A DNA stretch of 64,000 bases from Pseudomonadota bacterium (GCA_023387735.1 JAEWHP010000044.1:1-64000); one strand, 5' to 3'; shown: positions 33,311 to 41,746, numbered from the stretch's first letter. Notes: generated by a model not told the origin, from the sequence alone. Translations and numbers: made by a program.

Positions 33311-33679
33311 TCACAATCCACCCTTCGGCACGAAGAAGCACAGCTCCATTCCCGTGTGCCTGTTGATGAACAGCACAGGCACATGATCCGGCGTATCGTC
33401 TTCCTTGATGATGTCGGGCGGGATGGTTTTCCACTGTCCATCCTTGAGATACTGCCACTGGTCCGAGCGATCTTCACCCACCCTGAAGCGGGTCTTGAAC
33501 ACGTCGCCATTGTCGCAACATGATTTCCAGGGAACACCGAGCCGCTGTTGGGCTGCGGGATTCATTTCCTGCTTGTTGAACCACTCGTGGTTCGCCATCG
33601 ACGGATCGTGCGCATCAGCACCAAAGCACATCAAGAGAAGAACGCCGAACGTCGCCAGCACGCGATCGAACGCTTTCAT
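33311..33679 (-). CDS. Small secreted Cys-containing protein
   Basis: The 122-residue protein starts MKAFDRVLATFGVLLLMCFG, a signal peptide cleaved near ADA. The mature part contains HEWFNKQEMNPAAQQRLGVP, a vicinal cysteine pair in WKSCCDNGDVFKTRF, and a late single Cys in ELCFFVPKGGL. Such proteins are common in Bradyrhizobium but have no known function. The in-frame ATG at 33691 adds only MEAA before the signal peptide. The cysteines suggest a disulfide-bonded periplasmic fold. Confidence 0.65.
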   Translation of the reverse strand: MKAFDRVLATFGVLLLMCFGADAHDPSMANHEWFNKQEMNPAAQQRLGVPWKSCCDNGDVFKTRFRVGEDRSDQWQYLKDGQWKTIPPDIIKEDDTPDHVPVLFINRHTGMELCFFVPKGGL

Positions 33680-33691
33680 GGCAGCCTCCAT

Positions 33692-34181
33692 TGTGGACTG
33701 ACATTAATTCGCGAATCACACGAACTTCCCGGCAACCAAGGAGGCCAGATTCCCGAAAAATTGGGAGCCCCTTTTCTGAGCGTCTATCCTTTTCGACAAG
33801 ACTGTTGCTTTCCTGTTCGTGCGAAGCGCAGTCCAAAATCCTGCCGGTGCAGCGAACGAAGCTCTCGGCGCTCATCGTCGTCGCACCGGTGTACCATCAA
33901 GCAAGTGACTCAACCGTCCTCGCGGTAGTATCCTGCCACAACAAGCGGGTTGAAATGCGAACTGGATCACTCGTCTCAATCACGCTTGCGTTTACACACA
34001 GGGTGCACGCGGGCTGCAGCGACGCCTCTCAGGAATCAGAGATCTGCATGCGCGCAAGGCAGCGCGCATCGCAAATGCGCACCGGTCGCCGCGATCAAGT
34101 GCAGAGGCATTCCGGAACGCCACTCGGCTCAACCCATCAGCAAGCTCGGTGGCAGACAGTCAGGCGGTGCAAGGAGATTGG
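33692..34181. other. Intergenic stretch without a supported gene
   Basis: These 490 bases separate the secreted-protein gene from the tRNA. I see no conserved protein in any frame; open frames here are poor in coding character and one runs antisense through the tRNA. The part near 33692-33760 (CATTAATTCGCGAATCACACG) is AT-richer and may hold the promoter of the secreted protein. The rest has no repeat of the families seen elsewhere. Confidence 0.5.
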
Positions 34182-34252
34182 AGCGGGCGAAGGGAATCGA
34201 ACCCTCGTATGCAGCTTGGGAAGCTGCCGTTCTACCATTGAACTACGCCCGC
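34182..34252 (-). tRNA. tRNA-Gly (anticodon CCC)
   Basis: Read on the minus strand, a 71-base cloverleaf folds: acceptor GCGGGCG/CGCCCGC, D stem GTTC/GAAC, anticodon stem GCAGC/GCTGC with loop TTCCCAA giving anticodon CCC, and T arm AGGGTTCGATTCCCT. The discriminator is T and the CCA end is not encoded. It reads GGG glycine codons. No second tRNA adjoins it. Confidence 0.93.
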
Positions 34253-34378
34253 GATTGCCCATGATTAGCCGACCCTGCGCCATCCGCCAAGCGCCTACTC
34301 GCCCTTCCGGCTCACGTCCTTAATCGTTCCCCGGGCCGGCCCGTTGCGCCGCCACGGACCCATAACTAGATTTGGCCG

Positions 34379-35218
34379 ATGATCGCCACCACGCTCATCG
34401 AGCGCAAATCGATAACCGTGTCCGACTTCCGCTGCAGCGCGGGGCCGGGCGACCGGCCGTTCGCGGAGCAGCATCGCTGTCACTCGATCTCCTATGTGCG
34501 CAAGGGCAGTTTTGGCCTGCACTGCCGCGGCAAGTTCAGCGAACTGGTGGCGGGGTCGGTGCTGATCGGCCATCCCGGCGACGAATACACCTGCACCCAC
34601 GACCATGTCTGCGGCGACGAGTGCCTGTCGTTCTTCATCGGGCCTGAGCTGGTGGAAGCGATCGGCGACAGCCGGACGCCCTGGCAGATAGGGTCCGTGC
34701 CACCGCTGCCGGAGTTGGTGGTGCTCGGGGAGCTGGCGCAATCGGCAGCAGATGGCAACAGCGACATCGGCCTCGACGAAATCGGCCAGGTGCTGGCGAA
34801 CCGCTTTGTGGAGGTAGTCTCGGGCAAGTCGCGCAAGCCGGGCCCGGATGCAGCGCGCGACCGCCGCCGCGCGGTGGAAACGGCGCTGTGGATCGATGCG
34901 CATTCGCACCGTCAGATCAATCTGGAGGACGCCGCCGCGCAGGCCGGCATCAGCCCGTTCCACTTCCTGCGGCTGTTTTCGGACGTGCTCGGCGTCACCC
35001 CGCATCAATATCTGCTGCGCTCCAGGCTGCGCCATGCAGCGCGGCGGCTGGCCGAGGACGACGGCCCGATCACCGATATCGCCTATGATGTCGGCTTCGC
35101 CGACCTCTCGAATTTCGTGCGCACATTCCATCGCGCCGCCGGGGCCTCGCCGCTCAAGTTCCGCCAAGCCTCCCGCGGCAAGCGCAAGATTCTCCAAGAA
35201 CGCCTTGGCCTCAACTGA
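34379..35218 (+). CDS. AraC family transcriptional regulator
   Basis: The 279-residue protein has an N-terminal cupin-like sensing domain (SISYVRKGSFGLHCRGKFSE, then a Cys/His-rich EYTCTHDHVCGDECLSFF). The C-terminal AraC DNA-binding domain (about 180-275) has INLEDAAAQAGISPFHFLRL in its first helix-turn-helix and ITDIAYDVGFADLSNFVRTF in the second. The cluster of Cys and His at about 71-82 could bind metal or sense thiols. It may control the VOC-family gene 52 bases downstream. Confidence 0.88.
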   Translation: MIATTLIERKSITVSDFRCSAGPGDRPFAEQHRCHSISYVRKGSFGLHCRGKFSELVAGSVLIGHPGDEYTCTHDHVCGDECLSFFIGPELVEAIGDSRTPWQIGSVPPLPELVVLGELAQSAADGNSDIGLDEIGQVLANRFVEVVSGKSRKPGPDAARDRRRAVETALWIDAHSHRQINLEDAAAQAGISPFHFLRLFSDVLGVTPHQYLLRSRLRHAARRLAEDDGPITDIAYDVGFADLSNFVRTFHRAAGASPLKFRQASRGKRKILQERLGLN

Positions 35219-35270
35219 CTAGGGTTGCTCCAGGCCGCGCGACATCGCGCGCTTTGCACTGGAGAACACC

Positions 35271-35630
35271 ATGTACGACCACATCGGATTGCGCGTCGGA
35301 AATCTCGACGCCAGCGTGCGCTTCTATACGGCGGCGCTTGCCCCCCTGGGCTTTGTGCTGTGCTCGCGCGACGATTCCGGCGCGGGCTTCGGGCCGAAGG
35401 ACGCGCCCGCGCTCTGGCTGCATCTGCACAAGGGCTCAGCCGGGTCAGCCGCGCATGTCGCGTTCCGCGCCAAGGATCATGCGGCGATCAAGCAATTCCA
35501 CGCCGAGGGCCTGAAGGCCGGCGGCCGCGACAATGGCGGCGCCGGACCACGCGCGGATTACAGTCCGACCTACTATGCGGCGTTCTTGATCGATCCTGAC
35601 GGCAACAATGTCGAGGCGGTTTGTACGTGA
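35271..35630 (+). CDS. VOC (glyoxalase) family protein
   Basis: A 119-residue protein with the vicinal oxygen chelate pattern: MYDHIGLRVGNLDASVRFY, LGFVLCSRDDSGAGFGP, GSAAHVAFRAKDHAAIKQFH and the closing YYAAFLIDPDGNNVEAVC. His4, a central His and Glu at the end fit metal ligands. Substrate unknown; it may be a lactoylglutathione-lyase-like or resistance-type protein. It directly follows the AraC gene. Confidence 0.85.
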   Translation: MYDHIGLRVGNLDASVRFYTAALAPLGFVLCSRDDSGAGFGPKDAPALWLHLHKGSAGSAAHVAFRAKDHAAIKQFHAEGLKAGGRDNGGAGPRADYSPTYYAAFLIDPDGNNVEAVCT

Positions 35631-35652
35631 TCAGGTCACCGTTCTCTCCGCC

Positions 35653-35753
35653 GTCATTCCGGGGCGATGCAACGCACCGAACTATGGTGCGCAATTGCGC
35701 ACCTGAGAATCTCGAGATTCCGGGTCTGGTCCTTCGGACCATCCCGGAATGAC
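35653..35753. repeat. Dispersed palindromic repeat, left copy of an inverted pair
   Basis: About 101 bases begin GTCATTCCGGGGCGATGC and end ATCCCGGAATGAC. Inside are the palindromes GGTGCGCAATTGCGCACC and AATCTCGAGATT. By eye its reverse complement matches the copy at 37288-37388 with only about four mismatches. It ends 28 bases before the SRPBCC start. Confidence 0.82.
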
Positions 35754-35781
35754 GACATTCACTCATGCATGGATTGATCAA

Positions 35782-36222
35782 ATGGCCTCCATCCAGAAAG
35801 ACATCATCATCGACGCCAATCCCGGCGACGTCTGGGACGCGCTGCGCGATTTCGGCGCGCTGCATACGCGGCTGGTTCCCGGCTTCGTGACCGACACCAA
35901 ACTCGACGGCGATGCACGCATCGTCACTTTTGGAAACGGCACGGTGGCGCGCGAGATCCTGGTCGATTGCGACGATGCCAAGCGGCGGCTGGCCTATGCC
36001 ATCGTCAACGAGCGGATCCGGCAGCACAGCGCCTCGGCCCAGGTGTTTGACGCAGCCGATGGCCGCACGCGGTTCGTATGGACCGCCGACGTGCTGCCGA
36101 ACGAAATCGCACCCTACATGGACGCGCAGATGGATCTGGGCGTGCTGGCGATGCAGAAGGCGCTCGCGCGATCAGCAAAAGTGGATACCGGTTTTGCGTC
36201 CGATCGCGCGAATACAAATTGA
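35782..36222 (+). CDS. SRPBCC (START/Bet v1-like) family protein
   Basis: A 146-residue protein with the SRPBCC opening QKDIIIDANPGDVWDALRDF, the central DGDARIVTFGNGTVAREIL and the closing TRFVWTADVLPNEIAPYMDA followed by a long C-terminal helix. Members bind hydrophobic ligands or act as polyketide-type cyclases. The ATG at 35782 begins the family pattern; the one at 35749 lies beside the repeat and adds 11 unlikely residues. It is followed after 15 bases by the DUF1579-like gene, so the two form one unit. Confidence 0.8.
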   Translation: MASIQKDIIIDANPGDVWDALRDFGALHTRLVPGFVTDTKLDGDARIVTFGNGTVAREILVDCDDAKRRLAYAIVNERIRQHSASAQVFDAADGRTRFVWTADVLPNEIAPYMDAQMDLGVLAMQKALARSAKVDTGFASDRANTN

Positions 36223-36237
36223 AGGACGCAAGGCGGC

Positions 36238-36768
36238 ATGAGCAACGCGTTTCTCGATGCGCTCGGCGCGGACGGGCCCTCCCCTGACCGCGCCGGCAAG
36301 ATGGATCTCTACGGACGCTTCGTCGGCTCCTGGGATCTCGATGTCAGGCAATACTCGGACGACGGCAGGGAGCGCCGCCGCGCCGGCGAATGGCACTTCG
36401 GCTGGGCGCTCGAGGGCCGCGCGATCCAGGACGTCTGGATCGTTCCGCCCCGCGGCGAACTCCGTCACGGCGACGCTGCCGCAAATTTCAATTCCTGGGG
36501 CACCACGCTACGTGTCTACGATCCCGATATCGACGCCTGGCGCATCCAGTGGACCGATCCGGTGACGCGGAATTTTCTGCAGATGATCGGCCGCGCCGAG
36601 GGCCGCGACATCGTGCAACTAGGCACGCGTCCCGATGGCCAATTGGCGCGCTGGAGTTTTAGCGACATCACCGACGATGCGTTTCTATGGCGCGGCGAAC
36701 TCTCGGCCGACAACGGCGCGACGTGGCGCATCAATACCGAGTTCACGGCGCGTCGCAGGCGAGCGTGA
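36238..36768 (+). CDS. Conserved protein, DUF1579-like
   Basis: The 176-residue protein has DLYGRFVGSWDLDVRQYSDD and GEWHFGWALEGRAIQDVWIV near the N terminus. These recall the lipocalin-like DUF1579 pattern (F-V-G-x-W ... L-x-G-R-A). The rest alternates strands as expected of a beta-barrel (FNSWGTTLRVYDPDIDAW, TDDAFLWRGELSADNGATW). Function unknown; a ligand-binding role is likely. It is coupled to the SRPBCC gene upstream. Confidence 0.65.
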   Translation: MSNAFLDALGADGPSPDRAGKMDLYGRFVGSWDLDVRQYSDDGRERRRAGEWHFGWALEGRAIQDVWIVPPRGELRHGDAAANFNSWGTTLRVYDPDIDAWRIQWTDPVTRNFLQMIGRAEGRDIVQLGTRPDGQLARWSFSDITDDAFLWRGELSADNGATWRINTEFTARRRRA

Positions 36769-36865
36769 CCTTTCGCACAGATCGGCCTGCGGCCCGCTCC
36801 TAGCTTCCCCCCATGCGCCCGAATGACGCCGCGTCCGCGGCGGTCAGCGCATGAGGAACAGAACC

Positions 36866-37279
36866 ATGACTGGAGCTGACAAGGTCGTTTGCCACGCAGC
36901 CACGCTGCTGCTGTTGTTGACGCTGACATCGATGCCGGCCAAGGCGCAGTTTGCGGGCCTCGGTGGCGGAGGCGGCAATGAAGATATGATGACGCAAATG
37001 GCGCCGATGCTGGAGATGATGAAGGCGAAGATGGGCAAGCGCCGCTTCGCGATGATGATGCAGACCATGGGCCCGATGATGAGCCGCATGATGGAGAACG
37101 GCGGCGGCGGCATCGGCGGCATGATGGGCGGCGGCGGTATCCCGGGCGGCTATGGCGGCGATTACATGGGCATGCTGAACGGTGCAGGCGCTAGCGAACT
37201 GATGAGCATGGTGCCGCAACTGGTACGGATGGCCGATGGCGGCGGAGGTCGACACGGCCGGCGACGAGTGCGGCGATAG
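36866..37279 (+). CDS. Secreted Met- and Gly-rich protein
   Basis: The 137-residue protein has a signal peptide (ATLLLLLTLTSMPAKAQ) and a mature part unusually rich in methionine and glycine. Runs such as MMTQMAPMLEMMKAKM, FAMMMQTMGPMMSRMM and GGMMGGGGIPGGYGG occur, and the tail GGGRHGRRRVRR is basic. ATG 36866 has GAGGAAC upstream. Methionine-rich periplasmic segments often bind Cu(I), but the pattern here lacks regular spacing and could instead be structural. Not a known family to me. Confidence 0.6.
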   Translation: MTGADKVVCHAATLLLLLTLTSMPAKAQFAGLGGGGGNEDMMTQMAPMLEMMKAKMGKRRFAMMMQTMGPMMSRMMENGGGGIGGMMGGGGIPGGYGGDYMGMLNGAGASELMSMVPQLVRMADGGGGRHGRRRVRR

Positions 37280-37287
37280 GTGAGCCC

Positions 37288-37388
37288 GTCATTCCGGGAT
37301 GGTCCGAAGGACCAGACCCGGAATCTCGAGATTCTCAGGTGCGCAATTGCGCACCATAGTTCGACGCTTCGCATCGCCCCGGAATGAC
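37288..37388. repeat. Dispersed palindromic repeat, right copy of an inverted pair
   Basis: It begins GTCATTCCGGGATGGTCC and ends CGCCCCGGAATGAC. Its reverse complement is nearly identical to the element at 35653-35753. It lies between the Met-rich protein gene and the convergent MATE gene. Confidence 0.82.
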
Positions 37389-37398
37389 GACCTCCGTT

Positions 37399-38835
37399 TC
37401 ACGATAGCGCCGGCTGAACAGCGACGCGCCGCTTCGGCTCCCATCGGGTCAGGACCACGCTGAGGCACGACAGCACGCCGAGCAATATCATCGAGGCTGC
37501 CGCCAGCAGGAAGAAGCTCTGGGCGGTGGCGCCCTGCGTCGACAGCCACCAGCCGCCGGCGGCGATGAACACCAGGCGCGCGGTCTGCGCCAGCACCGGG
37601 CCGATCACCTTGGCCGCGCCCTGCGACGAGAAATAGCAGGTCGTGGCGAGGCCGAGGAACGCGTACATCGGCGCCGCCGTCGACAGGTACTGCCGGCTTG
37701 CGGCGCGCACGCTGGCGTCGTCGGTGAACAGGTTGACCCAGATGTCGGGGAATATCGCGATGAAGGTCGCGACCGCGCCGACCGAGACGAAGGCTACGGT
37801 GCCCGCGATCCAACAGATCCGTCGCGCCCGCGCGATGCGCTTTGCGCCGATCGCCATGCCGACCATCGGCACCGAGGCAATGCCGACGGCGAACGCGATC
37901 GAGGTCAGCATGAATTCGAGCCGCGCACCGATGCCGTAGCCGGCGAGGATTTCGGTACCGAAACCCGCCAGCATGTGGGTGAAGATGCTGATCGTCAGCA
38001 CCGACTGCAGCGGCGAGAAGCAGGCGATCGCGCCGACCTTCAGGATGTCGATGAACATCGCCCACTGGATGCGCAGCCCCCGGATCTTCGGAATGACGCG
38101 CGCGCGCCCCGAGAACAGGTACCAGGACATCACGGAGATACTGGTGATGTAGGCGATCAGGGAGCCTGCGGCGACGCCGCGCATGCCGAATTGCGGGATC
38201 GGGCCCAGGCCCAGCCCGAGCGTGCCGCCGAGAATGATCTGGCAGACGGCGGAGGAGAGCATCATCAGCGAGGGCAGCTTCATGTTGCCGGTGCCGCGCA
38301 GGATCCCCGCCATCGTGTTCATCAGCCAGGGGATGATCGCACCGCCGAAGAATATCTGCGTGTAGGCGATTGCCTGCGCCAGCACGTTGCCGCGGCCGCC
38401 GAGCAACTCAAGTAGCGCAGGGCCGAAGATGAGCATGCCGAGCATGAACACCAGACCGAAGCAGAAGCCGATCAGCAGCGCATGCGCGGCCAGCGTCGAG
38501 GCGCGGTCGGTATCGCCGGCGCCGAGCGCGCGCGCAATCGCGGACGCCACGCCGCCGCCCATGGCACCGCCGGACATCGTCATGGTCAGGATCACGGTCG
38601 GAAACACCAGCGCCATCGCGGCGAGTGATTCAACGCCCAGCCGGCCGATATAGGAGGTTTCGGCGATGACCACGCAGGTGCCTGCGGTGAGCGCGATCAC
38701 GTTCGGCCACGCAAGCCAAAGCAGCGTGCGCAGGATCGGGCCGTCGACCAAAGCGTTCTTGGCCGGCGCCGGCGGCGGCGGAAGCGGGCGCTCTTCCTCG
38801 TCTACGGGAATTTCGGCAACGCCGAGGTCGGACAT
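37399..38835 (-). CDS. MATE family efflux transporter
   Basis: A 478-residue protein with about 12 membrane segments after a Pro-rich cytoplasmic tail (DEEERPLPPPPAPAKNALV). Family regions include LLWLAWPNVIALTAGTCVVI in TM1 and KVGAIACFSPLQSVLTISI at the start of the second half, and GTGNMKLPSLMMLSSAVCQI. It exports cationic or lipophilic compounds by ion antiport; the substrate is unknown. I take ATG 38835 (MSDLGVAEIPVDE), since upstream sequence to 39120 is Arg/Pro-rich and not membrane-protein-like. Confidence 0.87.
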   Translation of the reverse strand: MSDLGVAEIPVDEEERPLPPPPAPAKNALVDGPILRTLLWLAWPNVIALTAGTCVVIAETSYIGRLGVESLAAMALVFPTVILTMTMSGGAMGGGVASAIARALGAGDTDRASTLAAHALLIGFCFGLVFMLGMLIFGPALLELLGGRGNVLAQAIAYTQIFFGGAIIPWLMNTMAGILRGTGNMKLPSLMMLSSAVCQIILGGTLGLGLGPIPQFGMRGVAAGSLIAYITSISVMSWYLFSGRARVIPKIRGLRIQWAMFIDILKVGAIACFSPLQSVLTISIFTHMLAGFGTEILAGYGIGARLEFMLTSIAFAVGIASVPMVGMAIGAKRIARARRICWIAGTVAFVSVGAVATFIAIFPDIWVNLFTDDASVRAASRQYLSTAAPMYAFLGLATTCYFSSQGAAKVIGPVLAQTARLVFIAAGGWWLSTQGATAQSFFLLAAASMILLGVLSCLSVVLTRWEPKRRVAVQPALS

Positions 38836-39107
38836 TTCTGCTCCCAGCGCGCGGATATGGTCCCGCGGCGCGCTGCTTCCTAGCACGGTCGGGGGTGATT
38901 CCACGTGCGCCGGGCGCAAGGGGGGCTTGCCGGATTGCGCGGCAGGGCGTCGCGGCCGGCATCGCATTGGCAGGCCGACACCGCAGGGAACCCCGCAGCT
39001 GCCACCCACTGCCGGAGATCGGTATTTGACGATTGCCGTCGCGGTCAAGGCAGGTGAATCTGGAACCGCGGCGGCCTGCCGAACACCGTGACGCTGCCGA
39101 GGAGAAT

Positions 39108-40349
39108 ATGCCCGATCCACTTTCCATGCTTCCGAACTTCGTAACGGCGCTCGGCATCGGGCTCATGATCGGGGCCGAACGGGAACGCCGCAAGGGCGGC
39201 GGCCCGTCTCGCGCGCCGGCGGGAATACGGACCTTCACCGCCGCCTCGCTCGCCGGAGCCATTAGCCTCCTGGTGGGCGGAGCAATCATGCTGGCCGTCA
39301 CCGTCGCGGGCGTGGCAGTGCTGACCGCCGTCGCATATTTCCGATCCCGCGGCGACGACCCCGGCCTGACGACCGAGATCGCCCTGATCCTCACGGCGCT
39401 GCTGGGCGGCCTCGCGATGCAGCAGCCGGCACTGGCGGCAGGCGTAGCGGTCGGCCTCGCCGTGCTGCTCGCGGTGCGAACGCCGCTGCATCATTTCGTC
39501 CGTTCCGTGCTCACGGAAGATGAGGTGAGAGACGCGCTCATTTTCGCCGGGGCAACGCTCGTAGTCCTTCCGCTGCTGCCCAATCAGGCGATGGGCCCCT
39601 ATGGCGCGCTCAATCCGCGCTCGATCTGGATCGTCGTCATTCTGGTGATGGCCATCAGCGCCGCGGGATACATTCTCGTCCGGGCGTTCGGGGCACGGTT
39701 CGGACTCCCGATCGCGGGCCTCGCTTCCGGCTTCATTTCGAGCACCGCAACGATCGGCGCCATGGGCGCGCGGGCCCGGAAGAATCCCGAGGTCATCAGC
39801 GCTGCCGTCGCGGGCGCGGCGCTCTCGACGGTCGCCACCATCATCCAGATGGGCCTGGTATTGGCGGCGACCAGCACCGCCACCCTGCGCACGCTGGCGA
39901 TGCCGCTGATTTTCGCCGGCATTGCCGCCACCGCCTATGGCGCGGCCTTCACGGTCCTCGCCTTGCGCGAGCGGGATGTTCCGGACCCTCAGCCGGGAAA
40001 GGCGTTCAGCCTGCCGGCCGCGCTGGGATTCGCCCTGATCCTGTCTGCAATCCTTCTCGCCTCGGCCGCGCTGCGGGAGTGGTTCGGCGAGACCGGGGCC
40101 GTCGTAGCGGCGTCGGTGGCCGGCTTCGTCGACACGCATTCGGCCGCCATCGCAATCGCTTCGCTGGTTGCCTCCGGCAAGATGAGCGCCGTCGACGCGG
40201 CCTTTCCGATTCTTGCCGGCCTCTCCACCAATACGATCAGCAAGATCATTTTCGCCTGGAGCGGCGGCGGCTGGTCGTTCGCGTTGAGACTGATCCCGGG
40301 CCTGATCCTGGTCGCAGGCGCCGCGTGGGCCGGCGCGCTGCTGACGTAG
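39108..40349 (+). CDS. MgtC/DUF4010 family membrane protein
   Basis: The 413-residue protein has an N-terminal MgtC/SapB-like domain (FVTALGIGLMIGAERERRK, TFTAASLAGAISLLVGG, DDPGLTTEIALILTALLGG) and a C-terminal DUF4010 domain (about 180-413) with GLASGFISSTATIGAMGARA and GFVDTHSAAIAIASLVASG. About 11 membrane segments are predicted. The family is linked to magnesium or membrane-potential stress but no activity is proven. ATG 39108 has GAGGAG 3-8 bases upstream. It converges on dcd after 15 bases. Confidence 0.85.
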   Translation: MPDPLSMLPNFVTALGIGLMIGAERERRKGGGPSRAPAGIRTFTAASLAGAISLLVGGAIMLAVTVAGVAVLTAVAYFRSRGDDPGLTTEIALILTALLGGLAMQQPALAAGVAVGLAVLLAVRTPLHHFVRSVLTEDEVRDALIFAGATLVVLPLLPNQAMGPYGALNPRSIWIVVILVMAISAAGYILVRAFGARFGLPIAGLASGFISSTATIGAMGARARKNPEVISAAVAGAALSTVATIIQMGLVLAATSTATLRTLAMPLIFAGIAATAYGAAFTVLALRERDVPDPQPGKAFSLPAALGFALILSAILLASAALREWFGETGAVVAASVAGFVDTHSAAIAIASLVASGKMSAVDAAFPILAGLSTNTISKIIFAWSGGGWSFALRLIPGLILVAGAAWAGALLT

Positions 40350-40364
40350 CGAGTTGTGTGTTGC

Positions 40365-41471
40365 TCAGGCGCGGAAATGTTTGCTCAACTTCAGGCCCTG
40401 CGCCTGATAGTTCGAGCCGATGCGCTGTCCGTACATCGCATCGGGCCGAGACAGCATCTTTTCGTAGACCAGCCGGCCGACGATCTGGCCATGCTCAAGG
40501 ATGAACGGCACCTCGCGCGAGCGCACTTCCAGCACGGCGCGTGCGCCCTGCCCGCCGGCGCCGGCATAGCCAAATCCAGGATCGAAGAATCCCGCATAAT
40601 GCACGCGGAATTCACCGACCAGCGGATCGAACGGCACCATCTCGGCGGCGTAATCCGGCGGCACCTGCACGGCCTCCTTCGAGGCCAGGATGTAGAACTC
40701 GCCGGGATCGAGGATCAGGCTGCCGTCGGAACGCGCCGGGATCGGCTCCCAGAATTCATCGACCGCATAGCCGCCGCGGCGGTCGATATCGACCACGCCG
40801 GTGTGGCGCTTGGCGCGATAGCCGACGAAGCCATTGGCTTTCTCGCCGGACAGATCGACGGACAGCGCCACGCCATTGGCGAGGTCTGCGTCGTCGACAT
40901 CGACCAGTCGCTCGGTCTCGTGCAGCGCGTCGAGTTCTTCGGCATTGAGGATGGCGTCACCGGTGCGGAATCGCACCTGAGAGAGCCGCGAGCCCTCGCG
41001 CAGCAGCACCGGAAAGGTCTTCGGGCTGATCTCGGCATAGAGCGGGCCGTGATAGCCCGCGCCGATCATGTCGAAGCGGCGGGTGCCGTCGGCGATCACG
41101 CGGGTGAACACGTCGAGCCGCCCGGTCGAACTCTTGGGATTGGCGGCCGCCACGATCTGCGGCGGCAGCGCGAGGCTCTCCAGCAGCGGCACGATGTAGA
41201 CGCAGTTGGTCTCCAGCACCGCGCCGTCGGACAAGTTGATCTCGTGCAGCTTCAGCTCGTCGATACGCTCGGCGACGGTCGAGTCCGGGCCCGGCAGAAA
41301 ACTCGCCCGCACCCGGTAGGCGATATCGCCGAGGCGGAGGTCGAGGCTGGCCGGCTGGATCTGGCTCTCGACGAACGGATAGGCCGGCAGAATGAGCCCC
41401 GCATCCGCCATCGCCGCGATCATGCGGTCGGGCAGAATTCCGTTGGCGTCGGGCGGAAGCGTGAACGACAC
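40365..41471 (-). CDS. dcd: 2'-deoxycytidine 5'-triphosphate deaminase, long two-domain form
   Basis: The 368-residue protein is made of two tandem dUTPase/Dcd-fold domains. The first (about 1-180) has YPFVESQIQPASLDLRLGD and AAANPKSSTGRLDVFTRVI. The second carries GEFYILASKEAVQVPPDYAA, HYAGFFDPGFGYAG and VLEVRSREVPFILEHGQ. It deaminates dCTP to dUTP for dTTP synthesis. I choose GTG 41471, which has GAGGA 7 bases upstream; a TTG at 41519 or 41579 would extend it. It is divergent from metZ and its promoter must share the region before the riboswitch. Confidence 0.88.
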   Translation of the reverse strand: MSFTLPPDANGILPDRMIAAMADAGLILPAYPFVESQIQPASLDLRLGDIAYRVRASFLPGPDSTVAERIDELKLHEINLSDGAVLETNCVYIVPLLESLALPPQIVAAANPKSSTGRLDVFTRVIADGTRRFDMIGAGYHGPLYAEISPKTFPVLLREGSRLSQVRFRTGDAILNAEELDALHETERLVDVDDADLANGVALSVDLSGEKANGFVGYRAKRHTGVVDIDRRGGYAVDEFWEPIPARSDGSLILDPGEFYILASKEAVQVPPDYAAEMVPFDPLVGEFRVHYAGFFDPGFGYAGAGGQGARAVLEVRSREVPFILEHGQIVGRLVYEKMLSRPDAMYGQRIGSNYQAQGLKLSKHFRA

Positions 41472-41598
41472 GGCGCGGTCCTCGGTGGGGGCCCTTTCGG
41501 GTGCCAAAATAGCATCCAAACCCCATAAATATGGGCATTTACGGGTTATCTGATGGCCGCCTTGACTGAAAGGGCGCAAGCGAATATCAGCATGACTT

Positions 41599-41658
41599 AT
41601 CCCGTGGTGATTTGAGCCGGCCGGCTTGCAGCCACGTTAAATAAGTCGCTAAACAGGC
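41599..41658 (+). promoter_or_regulatory. SAM-II riboswitch aptamer
   Basis: The segment contains, in order, CCCGTGGTGATTTGAG, GGCTTGCAGCCACGTTAAAT and AAGTCGCTAAACAGG. These match the conserved SAM-II (metA motif) elements: TGGTGATTTG, TTGC-x-x-CCACGT-x-AAA and AAGT-x-x-CTAAA, which form the H-type pseudoknot that binds S-adenosylmethionine. CGTGG (41603-41607) pairs with CCACG (41632-41636) as P1. It lies 90 bases before metZ, a known SAM-II target in rhizobia. Confidence 0.92.
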
Positions 41659-41709
41659 CGGGGACACGTGTGATCCCGGCCTGTGGAAATTTTTCCAGGC
41701 CGGTTTTTT
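41654..41709 (+). terminator. Riboswitch expression platform: antiterminator and rho-independent terminator
   Basis: Three segments compete. CAGGCCGG (41654-41661) and CAGGCCGG (41696-41703) can each pair with the middle strand CCGGCCTG (41676-41683). Pairing middle-with-last gives a strong hairpin followed directly by TTTTTT (41704-41709), a terminator. Pairing first-with-middle prevents it. The first strand directly abuts the aptamer's CTAAA segment, so ligand state could decide which forms. Confidence 0.75.
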
Positions 41710-41746
41710 GTGACCATTTTTCAACGGTGGTCACGACGGAGGTCAC

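Noticed and set aside
33691..34323. Plus-strand open frame of 210 codons between the secreted-protein gene and the AraC gene
   Set aside because: Its C-terminal part is the antisense reading of tRNA-Gly (GAGEGNRTLVCSLGSCRS is the usual artefact of such a read-through), and the rest has no coding character.
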